From assembly GCF_030463535.1 (NCBI RefSeq), contig NC_132893.1:29700782-29764781 (forward strand): 64,000 bases of DNA. Direction: 5' to 3'. The DNA is from Salminus brasiliensis (taxonomy: Eukaryota > Chordata > Actinopteri > Characiformes > Bryconidae). A program made the translations under genes and the position numbers. The first letter of the stretch is position 1. Each line of letters opens with the position of its first letter. Below, one piece after another: positions 10,694 to 20,650 of the stretch. The notes below the pieces were generated by a model. That model was not told the origin of the DNA, ran no database searches, and saw only the letters and a program-made list of their open reading frames with translations.

Positions 10694-13600
10694 TTATTTG
10701 GCGATGATGACGTCAGGGATGTCGCTTGTGGCCTCCACAACCTGCTCAGCGGAGTCATCCTCCTGGCTCTCGGAGCTCTGAGAGGAGTCGCTCTCTCCGT
10801 CCGCAGCACCAGGGGTGGCGGTGGCCTCCTCGCTGCTTTGGCTGCTATCGGTCTCTGCCGTCTCCTCCTGGCTGGCACTAGCACTGGCGCTCTCGCCGGT
10901 GGCGTCACTGGCACTGGCACCTTCACTGTCCTGTTCAGATGCCTGCTTTGCACTGGGCTGCTCTTCCTCAGTACCACTGGAGGCCTCCAGACCCTGGCTC
11001 TCCTCCTCAGGGGTGCTGGTGTCCTCCTCCAGGACCTCATTGTGGACCTGCAGAGCCTGAAAACCCAATAAGAAACCCTTGGTGAGTGAGGTTCTGTTCT
11101 GCTACTGCAGAGGTCTTCACATTTTTACTATTAATTCAGTTTCCAGTCTAGGATTTTGAAAAAATGGTAGTTTTTCCACGACTGTGGAAATGGTACATGC
11201 AATTACATTTCGGTATTCAGTGGATTTTCTTGAATAATTAATACAAATTTAATCGAATTTCTGCCCTATTGTCCACCCTTACACCCTTGAAGTCTCCTTA
11301 TAGTGCTCATTTAATCCATCCATGGCCCACACGTGCTTACATGATCCATCATTTGGATTGACAGTCCTTAAGGACTCTTGTTCATCTACAGGTGTGGCAT
11401 ATGGCCTTTGTGAGAGTGTGAAATACTCCGCCTCAATAATCATAGTGATCAAGATCAAGCTTGTTTACCTTGTAAACCTTCAGATGCTTCTCCACATCAT
11501 TAGCTTCCTGGCCGTCGTAGTGGGGGGTCTTCTTGCCGATCGCATTCAGGCCCTCGATGTGCTCAGTTCCATAGGACTTGTAGGGAGAAGGTATTTTCTC
11601 AATGTCGTTGGCATCCACGTAGATGATGGTCTTCTTGTAGTCGTTGGGGTAGCCCATGTTGTCTCCACGGCCATTGTCAATAATAGGGCCCAAGGTGGGC
11701 TCCATGGTCATAGGTGGGGCAGTGGTGGCCTCAGTCTCTCCTGACTCAGCACTCTCACTGGAGTCATCGGTGTCCTGAACCAAAACAGTACAGAATAAGA
11801 GGTCCATTTCTAATCTTGCAGCTGAGCCCTTGTTTCAATATTGCCTTTTAAGTCTCATTACTGTTCTCTTTTCACGTTTTTGAACGTCATGATGAATAGA
11901 CTGAGCCTTTTTTTTTTTAAAGCAGACCTTTCAGGTTACATTAACAGAAGAGTTGCTTACCTTTTTGTTAGCTAAGCTACTGAGAAACATGGTTCTTTGT
12001 TGTACGTTTGTTGTATATGTGATCATTTCTATTGATATGTCCAATTGGCCATATTCTTTTTGGCCCAGACTGGCTGTTGGGGAAAAGGTTTCCCAACAAT
12101 ATTTCTATATCTTATTTCATAATAGTCTACCCGAGCCTATATAAGAATTCCTTTGTTCACTTGGGCTCCTTAACAGGGCACTCTTACATCTGTAAATGTA
12201 AAAATTAAAATTGTGTAATGTGATTTAATAAAACTGATAGAATCTATTATACATTATATTATATTATACATTTGATTCAGTTACTAAGGTATAATTGTCA
12301 TAAAGCAGCCATTTAAAGCAGTATGGCATCACGGTCATGTGACAGTGTAACCTTTATATGTCTATTTTTGTTGTTTTTCACTTTTTGCCATGGTTTGAAT
12401 CTGCCTGTTGGTCTTTAACTTGTGTTTCATGATGAATGGACCAATAGAAATGCTCTAAAATGCGGTGGAATAAAGTCATTTTAGATTGACTTTCATTGAA
12501 AGTCAGGAAGGCTTTTTTCTTCTCCTGTAAAGTTGCTATTTTGGAGATACAAAGTTTGTATCTCCAAACAGTAACAGTCACATCAGATTAATTTTCACAG
12601 TCCTATAAACACAAATCCAACTAGTATCAAATTGGTACTCAGCATCGTCCAATTCCCTGAATTCCAACATCGGAAAAGTTGGATTGGTGCATCCCCAGTT
12701 ATATCTGTATTATAACAGCATGTGTTGAGAAGCGTGACTCACGCTGCCTTCCTTGTCCGTGCTGTCAGCACTGTCTGCACTGTCGTCCTCCTTGTCTGAT
12801 TCCGTGTTTGTGTTCTGGAAATGGAGGAAACAGTCACAAGACAGTAAGAGTCATTGGCACGGTCACCCACAGTGTGTCCAAAACAAGGCCTTATTTTTGG
12901 AGCCTGCTGGATTTTATTAGGAAGTGTGTGTGTGGGGGTGTATGCGTGTGTTTGTGTGTGTGTGTGTGCGTGCATGTGTATGCGTGAGTGGTGTCTCATG
13001 TGGTCAGAAGGATGAGTCGCCTTTTACCTCAGCTTCATCTGAGTCGTCCTCGTCTGATGCTGCAGCAGCTGCTTTCATGGCCTGAAACAAACAGCGTCCC
13101 ACAATATGAGAAAGAGGAACACCCGCCAGATCTTTAGTGACAAGAGGCAATTATCACATACTCCACATGAAGACTTCCAGAGGCCATGTATGAATGTGAA
13201 TGCTGTGAAGTTATGGTGAAATGTGTAGCCCTAAGAGTCTGGAACTAGGCCTAGGCCTACCTGAGCAGGCACTGCCTCCACTGGTGTTGCAGGGTCTTTC
13301 CGCAGGATTGGGGGTGGCTGTGTGAGAGATTGATGGCATGGCGTTAGATTTAAGGCATTGTTTCAAAATTCAACATCTTCTAATTGCAAATAAATCCTTA
13401 CCGGTTTGGCAGCTGCCTGTTCCTCAGAGCTCTCGGAGCTGCTCGCTGAGCGCTTCACCTGCAAGAACAGTATAAACACACTGATCATGTTTACTGGATA
13501 AATACACTCTTATGAAGGGGTTCTTCATGGGTTCTTGGGGAAAGAAATGGTTATATAAAGAACCATACTTTTTCTCCCACTTTAGTCTTGCCAGTTAACC

Positions 13601-14364
13601 CATCTGTTCATAGCATGGTTTGGGACTCGAACTAAAGACTCCTGGACTATGGTGGCAGTGCAGCAGACTGCTGAGCTGGGTCCAAATCTTGAGTATTTTT
13701 TTAGAGACTTCCCAAAAGGGTTGCACTATTGTTACACACTCTTTTATTACTATGCAGAACCCTGTCTGCTAGTGTAGTACAAAAAATAAAGGTATAGTTG
13801 TGAGATGTGAGAGTGAGAAGAACATTTGGAGAAAGTTCATAGACTCTCAGCACAAAAGCTCTACACCAATTACAGATCTTCATAGAACCACACATCATCC
13901 ATTTGAAACAAATCAGTGACACTTTATGAATCTTTGAACAGTGTAAAAATGAGTGAATTGGAGATAGCATCAATATGACAATGAGGGATTGAAGTGTGGG
14001 CCTATATATGGACCTAAGCTTAAAGTTCCCAACCCTGGTCCTGGAAACACTTGTCCTGCACATTCAAAAGTGTTGGCTGCACCTAACAATCTAATATTAA
14101 TATACAGCCAATTAACAAGCCCTTCTTAAGGTGAAATGGGGGCGTTTGCAGGACAAAGATAGAAATTCAGGACTCGGGACTCTAGGGCCAGAGTTGGGAA
14201 CCTGTAGTTTAAAGAGATTAGGCAGATTTACAATGTAGTTGTAACATTACTCTACCACACTCTAAACTACCATTGGTAAAACCTTCCCTCAGCATCCATT
14301 CAGCACTCACCGGACGGCAGTAGACTATAGCGAAGAGGAGCACAAAAACAACAACAGCCTTCAT
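10694..14364 (-). CDS. spp1: Osteopontin (secreted phosphoprotein 1)
   Basis: There are seven coding exons on the minus strand: 14364-14311, 13458-13402, 13317-13261, 13081-13028, 12814-12743, 11774-11469 and 11056-10694. They encode 320 residues. Every intron is phase 0 with GT/AG ends, and the first coding exon begins at an acceptor 16 bases before the ATG, as in all SCPP genes. Residues 1-16 are a signal peptide (MKAVVVFVLLFAIVYC). Exon 3 carries the phosphorylatable run SSSESSEEQ, exon 4 a proline-rich strip, and exons 5-6 Asp/Ser clusters. The long exon 7 carries the integrin-binding GRGDN (RGD at residues 134-136, bases 11669-11661) and the fish-osteopontin stretch YKSYGTEHIEGLNAIGKK. 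The last exon begins ALQVHNEVLEEDTSTPE and continues with Ser/Glu-rich sequence. Fish osteopontins of about 300 residues share this plan. The protein is a bone and scale matrix phosphoprotein that binds mineral and integrins. The reading frame is intact, with no frameshift or premature stop. Confidence 0.94.
12365..12575. mobile_element. Short inverted-repeat element (family M) in an spp1 intron
   Basis: The copy lies between spp1 exons 6 and 7. It contains TTTTGGAGATACAAAGTTTGT near its right edge and ACCAATAGAAATGCTCTAAAAT inside, both shared with the clearer copy at 56845-57092. The edges are approximate. It has no coding capacity. Confidence 0.5.
12923..12990. repeat. (TG)n microsatellite in an spp1 intron
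   Basis: Interrupted GTGTGT runs lie between spp1 exons 5 and 6, about 110 bases from the 12814 exon edge. Confidence 0.9.
13600..13690 (-). mobile_element. Decayed tRNA-like SINE head
   Basis: The block reads like an inverted, worn tRNA-derived retroposon head, with TTTGGGACTCGAACTAAAGAC in the place of the B box. It lies in the spp1 intron before exon 3. It is a fragment only. Confidence 0.35.
14024..14204. mobile_element. Inverted-repeat MITE in an spp1 intron
   Basis: The left end, AGTTCCCAACCCTGGTCCTGG, is mirrored by the right end, AGGGCCAGAGTTGGGAACCTG, which gives a terminal inverted repeat of about 20 bases around 180 bases of non-coding sequence. It lies between the spp1 signal-peptide exon and exon 3. 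Ends of this type are common in non-autonomous DNA elements of fishes. Confidence 0.75.
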
Positions 14365-15250
14365 TTTCTTCAGGTGTGTTCTGGAAAAAAAAGAGATCAT
14401 TCATGACACATAAATCTTACCTAATTGTTCAAAACAGCATAGCCTTTATAATGGTGACTTACTGAACACTGTATTCCCCTTTTACCCCACAGTGAATTAT
14501 AAGCAGAGGTCCAGAGAACAGTCGAAAATGGCATTTCTGTCCATGGTTAATGTGAATGTGTTTATTGGGAGCATCGCCTTCAGTTAGCTCTCATAATGGT
14601 CTAACTATAAACAGGCTTAATGAGCTTGGACTGGGCCCTCTGGGTTTGTATGCTTTTCCACAGAGCAAACCCACTGCTGCGGAAGCATGCCCATATTGGG
14701 TCGGCCACTACGTTTTGGCAGACGATCCAGGGCTTCCCTGCTAAGTGCAACCAGCTTTCCCCATGAAACATCTCCCATGTTTTCCGTTTCAGCTACGATA
14801 ACATCACATAAAGTATAAGCTGTGCTGGCAAGTGTTTAGCTGCACCTATAATGATCTCCTCCAGCGTATAATTCGCAGAGTTATATGTAGACAGCTGGTG
14901 GCCACGATCTCCAGAACTAGAAACCTTAAGTTATATTTTGAAAAAGGTCTCGGTTTCTCATTAGGGACTCTATTCTAGCGAGACGCAGGCTCAAATTTGA
15001 GCTGTTGAGCGCTAAGCGTGGCGTGAAAACACTGGAAAGGGTGGAAAGGATGTTGTGGAGGCAGCCTTCAGATGTAATTACATTGACTGTCAGTGAGCAG
15101 TTATTATTATTCTTATGCATGACTTTAATTTGGCGGTTTTGTTGCTAGAATAAATGAGTCAGCTGACAAATTAGTGAAGGATTTATGGACCACAACCACA
15201 ACTTCCCCTTCAGTCTGTCACATTTTTCTCCTGCTGCTCTTCTGTGCTCT

Positions 15251-15401
15251 AAATCATCCAGATATTTCTATTGTTTGAACATTTTTTTACCCATGGGTTG
15301 GAAAAGTACAGTAGACACTTCTATTATTAGAGTCTGGTGCAGCCATTGAGGGCACGTGAGGGCACTTCAAGGTTCTGCAGAGCTGCTTAGCTGCTTATGC
15401 T
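15251..15401 (+). repeat. Left arm of a long inverted repeat flanking the spp1 promoter
   Basis: This 151-base block returns as its reverse complement at 16634-16776. The two arms differ by three substitutions and one 8-base indel. It lies inside spp1 intron 1, downstream of the start site in transcript direction. Confidence 0.9.
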
Positions 15402-15615
15402 TACATATATGCAGTTTGCAACAACTTATTGCATGCAATATCTTAAATTACCCTTGTTTATAGGAAACTGCAATCCTTATAGATATAATAGATCAGCTTG
15501 CAAATCAGTAAGACTTGATTTGTGAATATAACCAACACCTAACAGCTTCTTCCTTTGCTGTATTTCTCTATGAAGTAACACAGTACGGAAAGATGATTGG
15601 AAAGTCATTGCTTAC

Positions 15616-15710
15616 CTGTTCCTTAACCGGTGTGAATCCAACACTTCTTGCCACTTGTGAGGACAGTGGATTAGATCAGTACTCTCCAAGTTAGTCGGAT
15701 GAGTTCTTGC
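15616..15710 (-). other. spp1: Non-coding first exon of spp1
   Basis: A strong minus-strand donor, ACAG/GTAAGC, lies at 15616/15615, and a TATA-like box sits about 30 bases upstream of 15710. The exon would be about 95 bases of 5'UTR joined across a 1.2-kb intron to the signal-peptide exon at 14380. A non-coding exon 1 is normal for spp1 and other SCPP genes. The transcription start is estimated from the TATA spacing. Confidence 0.6.
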
Positions 15711-15737
15711 TATGTTCTGATTCTAAAAGCTGGTTGG

Positions 15738-15798
15738 CTTTTAAACCCTGTTGCCCGTGGGGCTTGACCAATCGCAGTGCAGCACGTGATGTCATGAC
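15738..15798 (-). promoter_or_regulatory. spp1: spp1 core promoter: TATA-like box, E-box and CRE-like site
   Basis: On the minus strand TTTAAAAG occupies 15745-15738 as a TATA-like box. About 38 bases further upstream is a CACGTG E-box (15783-15788) overlapping a TGATGTCA CRE/AP-1-like element (15787-15794) and a GTCATGAC palindrome (15791-15798). The motifs are visible in the sequence. Mammalian osteopontin promoters are known to respond to E-box-binding MITF-family and AP-1 factors, so a similar use here is a reasonable inference. Confidence 0.5.
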
Positions 15799-16498
15799 TT
15801 TTACCACTGTTGTCCCACCTTTCTACTCCCACTCTTCCTGTGGCTTCTGTGGCCAGTCCATGCAAACATTCAGCACCAGGCATGACAAGCCAGAGAAAAA
15901 AACACACACACACAAAGAAACACGTCCTGGGATTGTTTGTAGGCAGAAAAGACAGTTTTTAGACAGTTTGTGAAATACCACATTTGGGAGCAACAATAGA
16001 AACCCCTGTGCATGTATATGCCACCACATTATATAACTGCAGTTAGCGTTTCTATCCCACACCCATGCACTGCTCAGCCTTCCTCTCCCTTTCTCTTCCT
16101 CTTCCACTAACTTCTATATTAAATAGCTGCATAATTTCTTAATTGTATAGGCTGCTTGTAAAGTGTTCAGTATGTGATACCTCAGACTTAACATGGTGTA
16201 ACCACAGACAAAGACAATGGCAGAGAAAATGACAAAGCATCAGTGAAATGAGAGACTGCACTCGGCTGTTACTCAAACTGTGAAGCTTGCTCTTCGTGAA
16301 TCGTGACTCAGGGAGTTGAGCAAGAATGAAGCGGAAGCATCAACAAAGCCTGACACATCTTCACCTTCATCTGAATAGAAATTGAATTGAATTCTGTTTA
16401 AAAGTCACAGTCAGAAATACTTTTTTTTATATCCCAGGGGACACATTTTGATATATTGATTTTTACTGTATAATACTAAACGTGGGTGTTTAGTTAAG

Positions 16499-16637
16499 TG
16501 CTCAGCGAAGTTTAAATAGAAAACACAAAGCAGAAATATGACAAAACACTCGGCCGTCTCACATCTTGACACTGTTCAAAAATCATGTGTTTTATCATAT
16601 TTCTGCTTTGTGTTTTCTATTTAAGCTTCACTGAGCA
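16499..16637. repeat. 51-bp near-perfect hairpin upstream of spp1
   Basis: The left arm 16499-16549 and right arm 16587-16637 are reverse complements with three mismatches across 51 bases, around a 37-base loop. The core reads AAACACAAAGCAGAAATATG and its complement. A further partial copy (CTATTTAAACTTCGCTTCAC) lies at about 16777-16800 and is followed by tandem CGCTTCA units. Confidence 0.92.
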
Positions 16638-16776
16638 TAAGCAGCTCTGCAGAACCTTGAAGTGCCCTCAAGTGCCCTCAATGGCTGCACCAGACTCTAA
16701 TAATAGAAGTGTCTACTGTACTCTTCCAACCCATGGGTAAAAAAATGTCCAAACAATAGAAATATCTGGATGATTT
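16634..16776 (-). repeat. Right arm of the long inverted repeat
   Basis: This is the reverse complement of 15251-15401, separated from it by about 1.23 kb that includes spp1 exon 1 and its promoter. It directly abuts the smaller hairpin at 16499-16637. Confidence 0.9.
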
Positions 16777-17258
16777 CTATTTAAACTTCGCTTCACGCTT
16801 CACGCTTCACCCATTCCACATAAAGAGGAATACAGCAGACATTTATTCGACTTTGGGAAGATATTCATAAAACAGAATTTGTATATTTACACTGATGGCC
16901 CTGAAGAGCCAGATTAACTTCATTAGAAGGAAAACTCAGGGTTCCCAAGGGCTTTAACTCGATTGATATAATTTTCTCCAAACATACCTATGCTCATTGT
17001 GTTCATAAAAATTCAAATGTAACTTAATGAGCCCACATGACTTGTTTCCCAGGTGTATCAGGCTTGTTTAGACGTCTGACATGGAATTCTGTGGTGCGGA
17101 TCCAGAAATGGTTTTCTGCTGCAGCTTCTTCCATGAGATATGCTGTACAGTGCAGGAGTCGCTGCACAGTAGAACAGTGCACCACCACTCGACTATCTAC
17201 TAAATCTTTCTGAAGATCTGTTTCAGGAAGAGTTCTTCAAGGTTATTCAATTTGAGAC

Positions 17259-17362
17259 GGTGGAGGAACCTCCTAAGGTGCTTTGAAGAACCTTCAAGAA
17301 AAGTTTTTTAGAAGAAAAAGGTTCCTTGAAGCACTCAAAGCACCTTAAGAGATTCTTCCACA
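17259..17362. mobile_element. Hairpin MITE rich in AAGGTTCTT motifs
   Basis: The arm 17259-17287 (AACCTCCTAAGGTGCTTTGA inside) is mirrored by 17333-17362 (TCAAAGCACCTTAAGAGATT inside) with several mismatches. Worn sequences with the same GGTTCTT/AAGAACC vocabulary occur near 13511-13575, 19180-19290 and 53050-53165. Confidence 0.55.
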
Positions 17363-17882
17363 GCTTTGCCGTTAGTGGGCCAACCATGGTTCCCTACCCT
17401 CTTGCTATCAGGGAATGCTACGGGGTGGAACGATTGCAGTACCGTATTGAAACACAAATAAAAATAAATATTTTAAACAGATCAATATTTAACATTGTAT
17501 TGCTGACATGCTCCTCAGTTTCTTCTTTTTTGTGGCAACCACCAAGAACTCTTGGTGCATTCTATCAGATTAAAGCGGGCAAAGGAGGGTGTGGCTTATT
17601 TTATTTAGGCACAAATGACTTATGGCTTTGTTCAGGCAAGCAAAAAACACATGAAATCTGTTTTTTTTTCCCCAACCTAATTCAAACGCATTTGTATATT
17701 TTGAAAACTCTGATTCAGCTTGAATTTCTAGACATGTGACTCAGTTTGACCACTCATGGGATATCATGGGTTTATTCATCATTCGGCCGGCGGCAGTTCT
17801 TGACGTCAGAAGGCAACAAGGACATTTCCATTCATATATTAAATGGAAAATTCAAATATTCCCCTTTCTAGAGTTCAATTGT

Positions 17883-18430
17883 TTACATTTATATTTACAT
17901 GCAAGGCATTTAGCAGACACTCTTCTCCAGAGCAACTTACAAAAGTGCTTCACTGTTCACTCAGAAAATATTCATAGCTAGTTTGTATTGGCCAGGATCC
18001 AAAAGACACCTCTAAGCTTAGATACTACTAAATACAAAAGTCAGTATGGAGACCACAATACTGGCCGAGTGTATAGATAACACTCGGCCCAAGTAATCTT
18101 GGAAGAGGCGGGTCTTCAGTCTGCGTTTGAAGACAGTGAGTGACTCTGGCGGTCGGACACCCAAGCAAAGTTCGATTCCACCACTTTGGTGCAGGACAGA
18201 AAATAGTCTGGACGCTTGTCTTCTGTGGATCTTATGGCATGGCGGGCCAAGTCGAGTCGTACTTGAAACTCGAAGGGCTCTTGGTACAGATCGGCTTGTG
18301 ACCATTGCCATCATGTACGAAGGGGCTGGTCTGTTCTTGACTTTGTAGGCCAGCGTCAGGATTTTGAATCTGATGCGGGCAGCAGCTACAGGAAGCCAGT
18401 GAAGAGAACACAGGAGACTGAACATTGCTG
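17883..18430 (-). mobile_element. L2-type LINE 3' end (reverse transcriptase relic)
   Basis: The minus-strand frame 18425-18018 encodes LHWLPVAAARIRFKILTLAY and further downstream RLKTRLFQDYL, the C-terminal end of the L2/CR1-type LINE ORF2 found widely in fishes. It is followed by the conserved L2 3' tail near 17905-17945, in inverted form CATTTAGCAGACACTC, and a short TAAATG-like end. It is 5'-truncated, the usual state of LINE copies. Confidence 0.85.
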
Positions 18431-18814
18431 AACTTAGAACTGTTTATGGCCCATCCTCCATCCAAATACTGTTTCAGTGTGTTTACCTTAGTAGTCCTTT
18501 AACCTTTGAAGAATGAATGAAGCATTCATTCATTTATCCATCCATTCATTCACACAGGTTAATATAATTGGGGTGAGAGTTCACAAATAACCCTGAGGAT
18601 TTAATTTCTCCAGTTTAATTGAATCACAAACTCCTGTTTACTCATCATAAACTGTTGGAAAATGAGATGAGTATATAAAAAATACATTTCTAATGATTAA
18701 TTTAAGAATTTAGTATTCCATTATTGTAGATCTTTTTCAGATGTAGTGGTAGCTAGTAGTTTTTCTGTGTAATTGGTCTTATAGTACCCATACAACAAAA
18801 ACAACTCAAATGTC

Positions 18815-19160
18815 CTCAAAGTATTGGGACACCTGCTCATTCATTGTTTCTTCCAAAATCAAGGGTATTAAAAAAGAATTCATCATGCCTTTGTTGGAGT
18901 AACTGTCTCTACTGTCCAGGGTAGAAGGCATTCTACCAGATTTTGGAGCATTGCTGTGCAGATTTCATGGCATTCAGTGACAAGAGCGTTAGTGAGGTCA
19001 GGTTGATGGATGTTCCACTGATCCAAAGCAGACAGGCTTTGGATCTAGCCCTCTAGCCCACACCTACCATTAAGCAAGGCACCTTCTGAGCTGCTTCAGA
19101 GAGTCCTATTCTTTTGTCAGTATTTGTTTACAAGGACTTGACAAACTGTGTGTGTGGTTT
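18815..19160 (+). mobile_element. Tc1-like MITE, family K, copy 1
   Basis: The copy starts AGTATTGGGACACCTGCTCA and contains GGAGTAACTGTCTCTACTGT and TTTTGGAGCATTGCTGTG, the landmarks of a non-autonomous element with about ten copies in this window. The full-length copy at 45051-45613 defines its ends. Part of the middle is deleted here. Confidence 0.8.
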
Positions 19161-20284
19161 AAAGGTTAAAAGGAATCTTTTCTTGGTTTAAAAGTTCTTC
19201 ACACTCATACATCTCTATTACACAAATGGTTCAATGTGAAAGCAAAGGTGGTTCTTCAGCAGCATCACTTTGAACCTTGAGAACCTTGAGTTGCACTTTT
19301 TTATTTAAGAGTGTATGAGATAAATTCGTCTCTGGTGGTGGAAATGTTCAGACTTCTATGTGTGGCCTGGATTTATGCAATGCTTAATGTATGATGGCAT
19401 ATATTACAGGGGGCTGGAGCCAGACAGTTGGGGCATTCCAGAGAGACATCAAAATTATTTGCAATTAAACTCTTTAAATCAAACTCCAGCAAGAGTTAAA
19501 GCATCCCTGTCACGGGCTGCACCTTTAGGCTACTATAAAGGTCTTACAGCATGTGCAGTCTTCTACCCCAACATATAGCCTGACTTACATAACCCAGAGA
19601 GAGCCCTGTGCCTCCTACACTGCAAGCTATAGAGTCTGTGCATGGTGTGCATGGAAGGCGGCTGCAGAAATAAAAGAAAACATCATAAAGGGGGAAAAAA
19701 CTTCATCAGACACTCTAACTTTAGGTTGTCGACTGGAAAGAGTGAGATTCGGATGCGTCAAGACATGTTGCACCTGATTCCTGTTGGAGTGGGGAGGAAA
19801 GGAGAGAAATGTTTTTGAGATGTTTTTCTTCACTCTGGCTCACGTTGCAGGCGAGAAGTCTATAGTTTGTGTCTGGAATTTTAAAATGTTAAAATAAGCG
19901 CCTCGCTGTCACGACCAGGCTGCCAAACCGCCCCGTGGTTCACAGACGGATTAACACAACAACACAGAGACACCACCACACCACCGCAAGATTACAGAAA
20001 CTTTCCCATTCTGCTCTGCAATAATCACACCAGCTGGCTCAGGCTTCGCAGCACGTAACCTGCCGTCCACACATTCAGCAGTGCCAGATGCAGTTCAGTC
20101 TTGGGGTTAATGCATGGCTCACTCCGAGTCACCTTTTTGTGATAATTCGTCTGTTTTGTGTGCTTTTTGGAGCAGACAGCAGTGGTCAAACTAATATCTC
20201 CTGGGCGCCAATGCAAATAATAGGAAGCCCACTTATTAGGATATGACCTGTAGAGAAAAAATAAAATGCAAGTGACAGTGTAAT

Positions 20285-20650
20285 CGGACAAAAGTACTGG
20301 GACACCTTCTTATTCATTGATTCTTCCGAAATCAGGGATATTAGAGAGGTGATCCTGCTTTTGTTGGAGTAACTGTCTCTACTCTCCAGGGAAGGCTTTC
20401 TACTAGATTTTTGGTTGCTGATTGCATTCAGCAACAAGTGCATTGTTAAGGTCAGGAATTTAGACGATCACCATGCCACCTCATCACCAACTCATCGCAA
20501 AAGCTTTACACTCCTCTAGCTCATGCCTGACATTAGGCATGGTACCAATAGGCTCATATTTATCTGCTCCAGAGAGTCCTATTCTATTGGCAGTACTTCT
20601 CTACAGGGACTAATAAAACTGTGTGTATTGCACATTGGTGTCACAATAGT
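20285..20650 (+). mobile_element. Tc1-like MITE, family K, copy 2
   Basis: It begins GACAAAAGTACTGGGACACC and has the internal landmarks GGAGTAACTGTCTCTACTCT and CAGAGAGTCCTATTCTATTG. A worn right end (ACATTTGGACATATAATG) lies near 20860. Confidence 0.8.

Noticed and set aside
10560..11071. Long plus-strand open frames (131, 81 and 73 codons) and a 161-codon minus frame
   Set aside because: They are shadows of the Ser/Glu-rich last exon of spp1, whose codon bias keeps other frames open.
11322..11744. 140-codon plus-strand frame
   Set aside because: It is antisense to spp1 exon 7 and has no features of its own.
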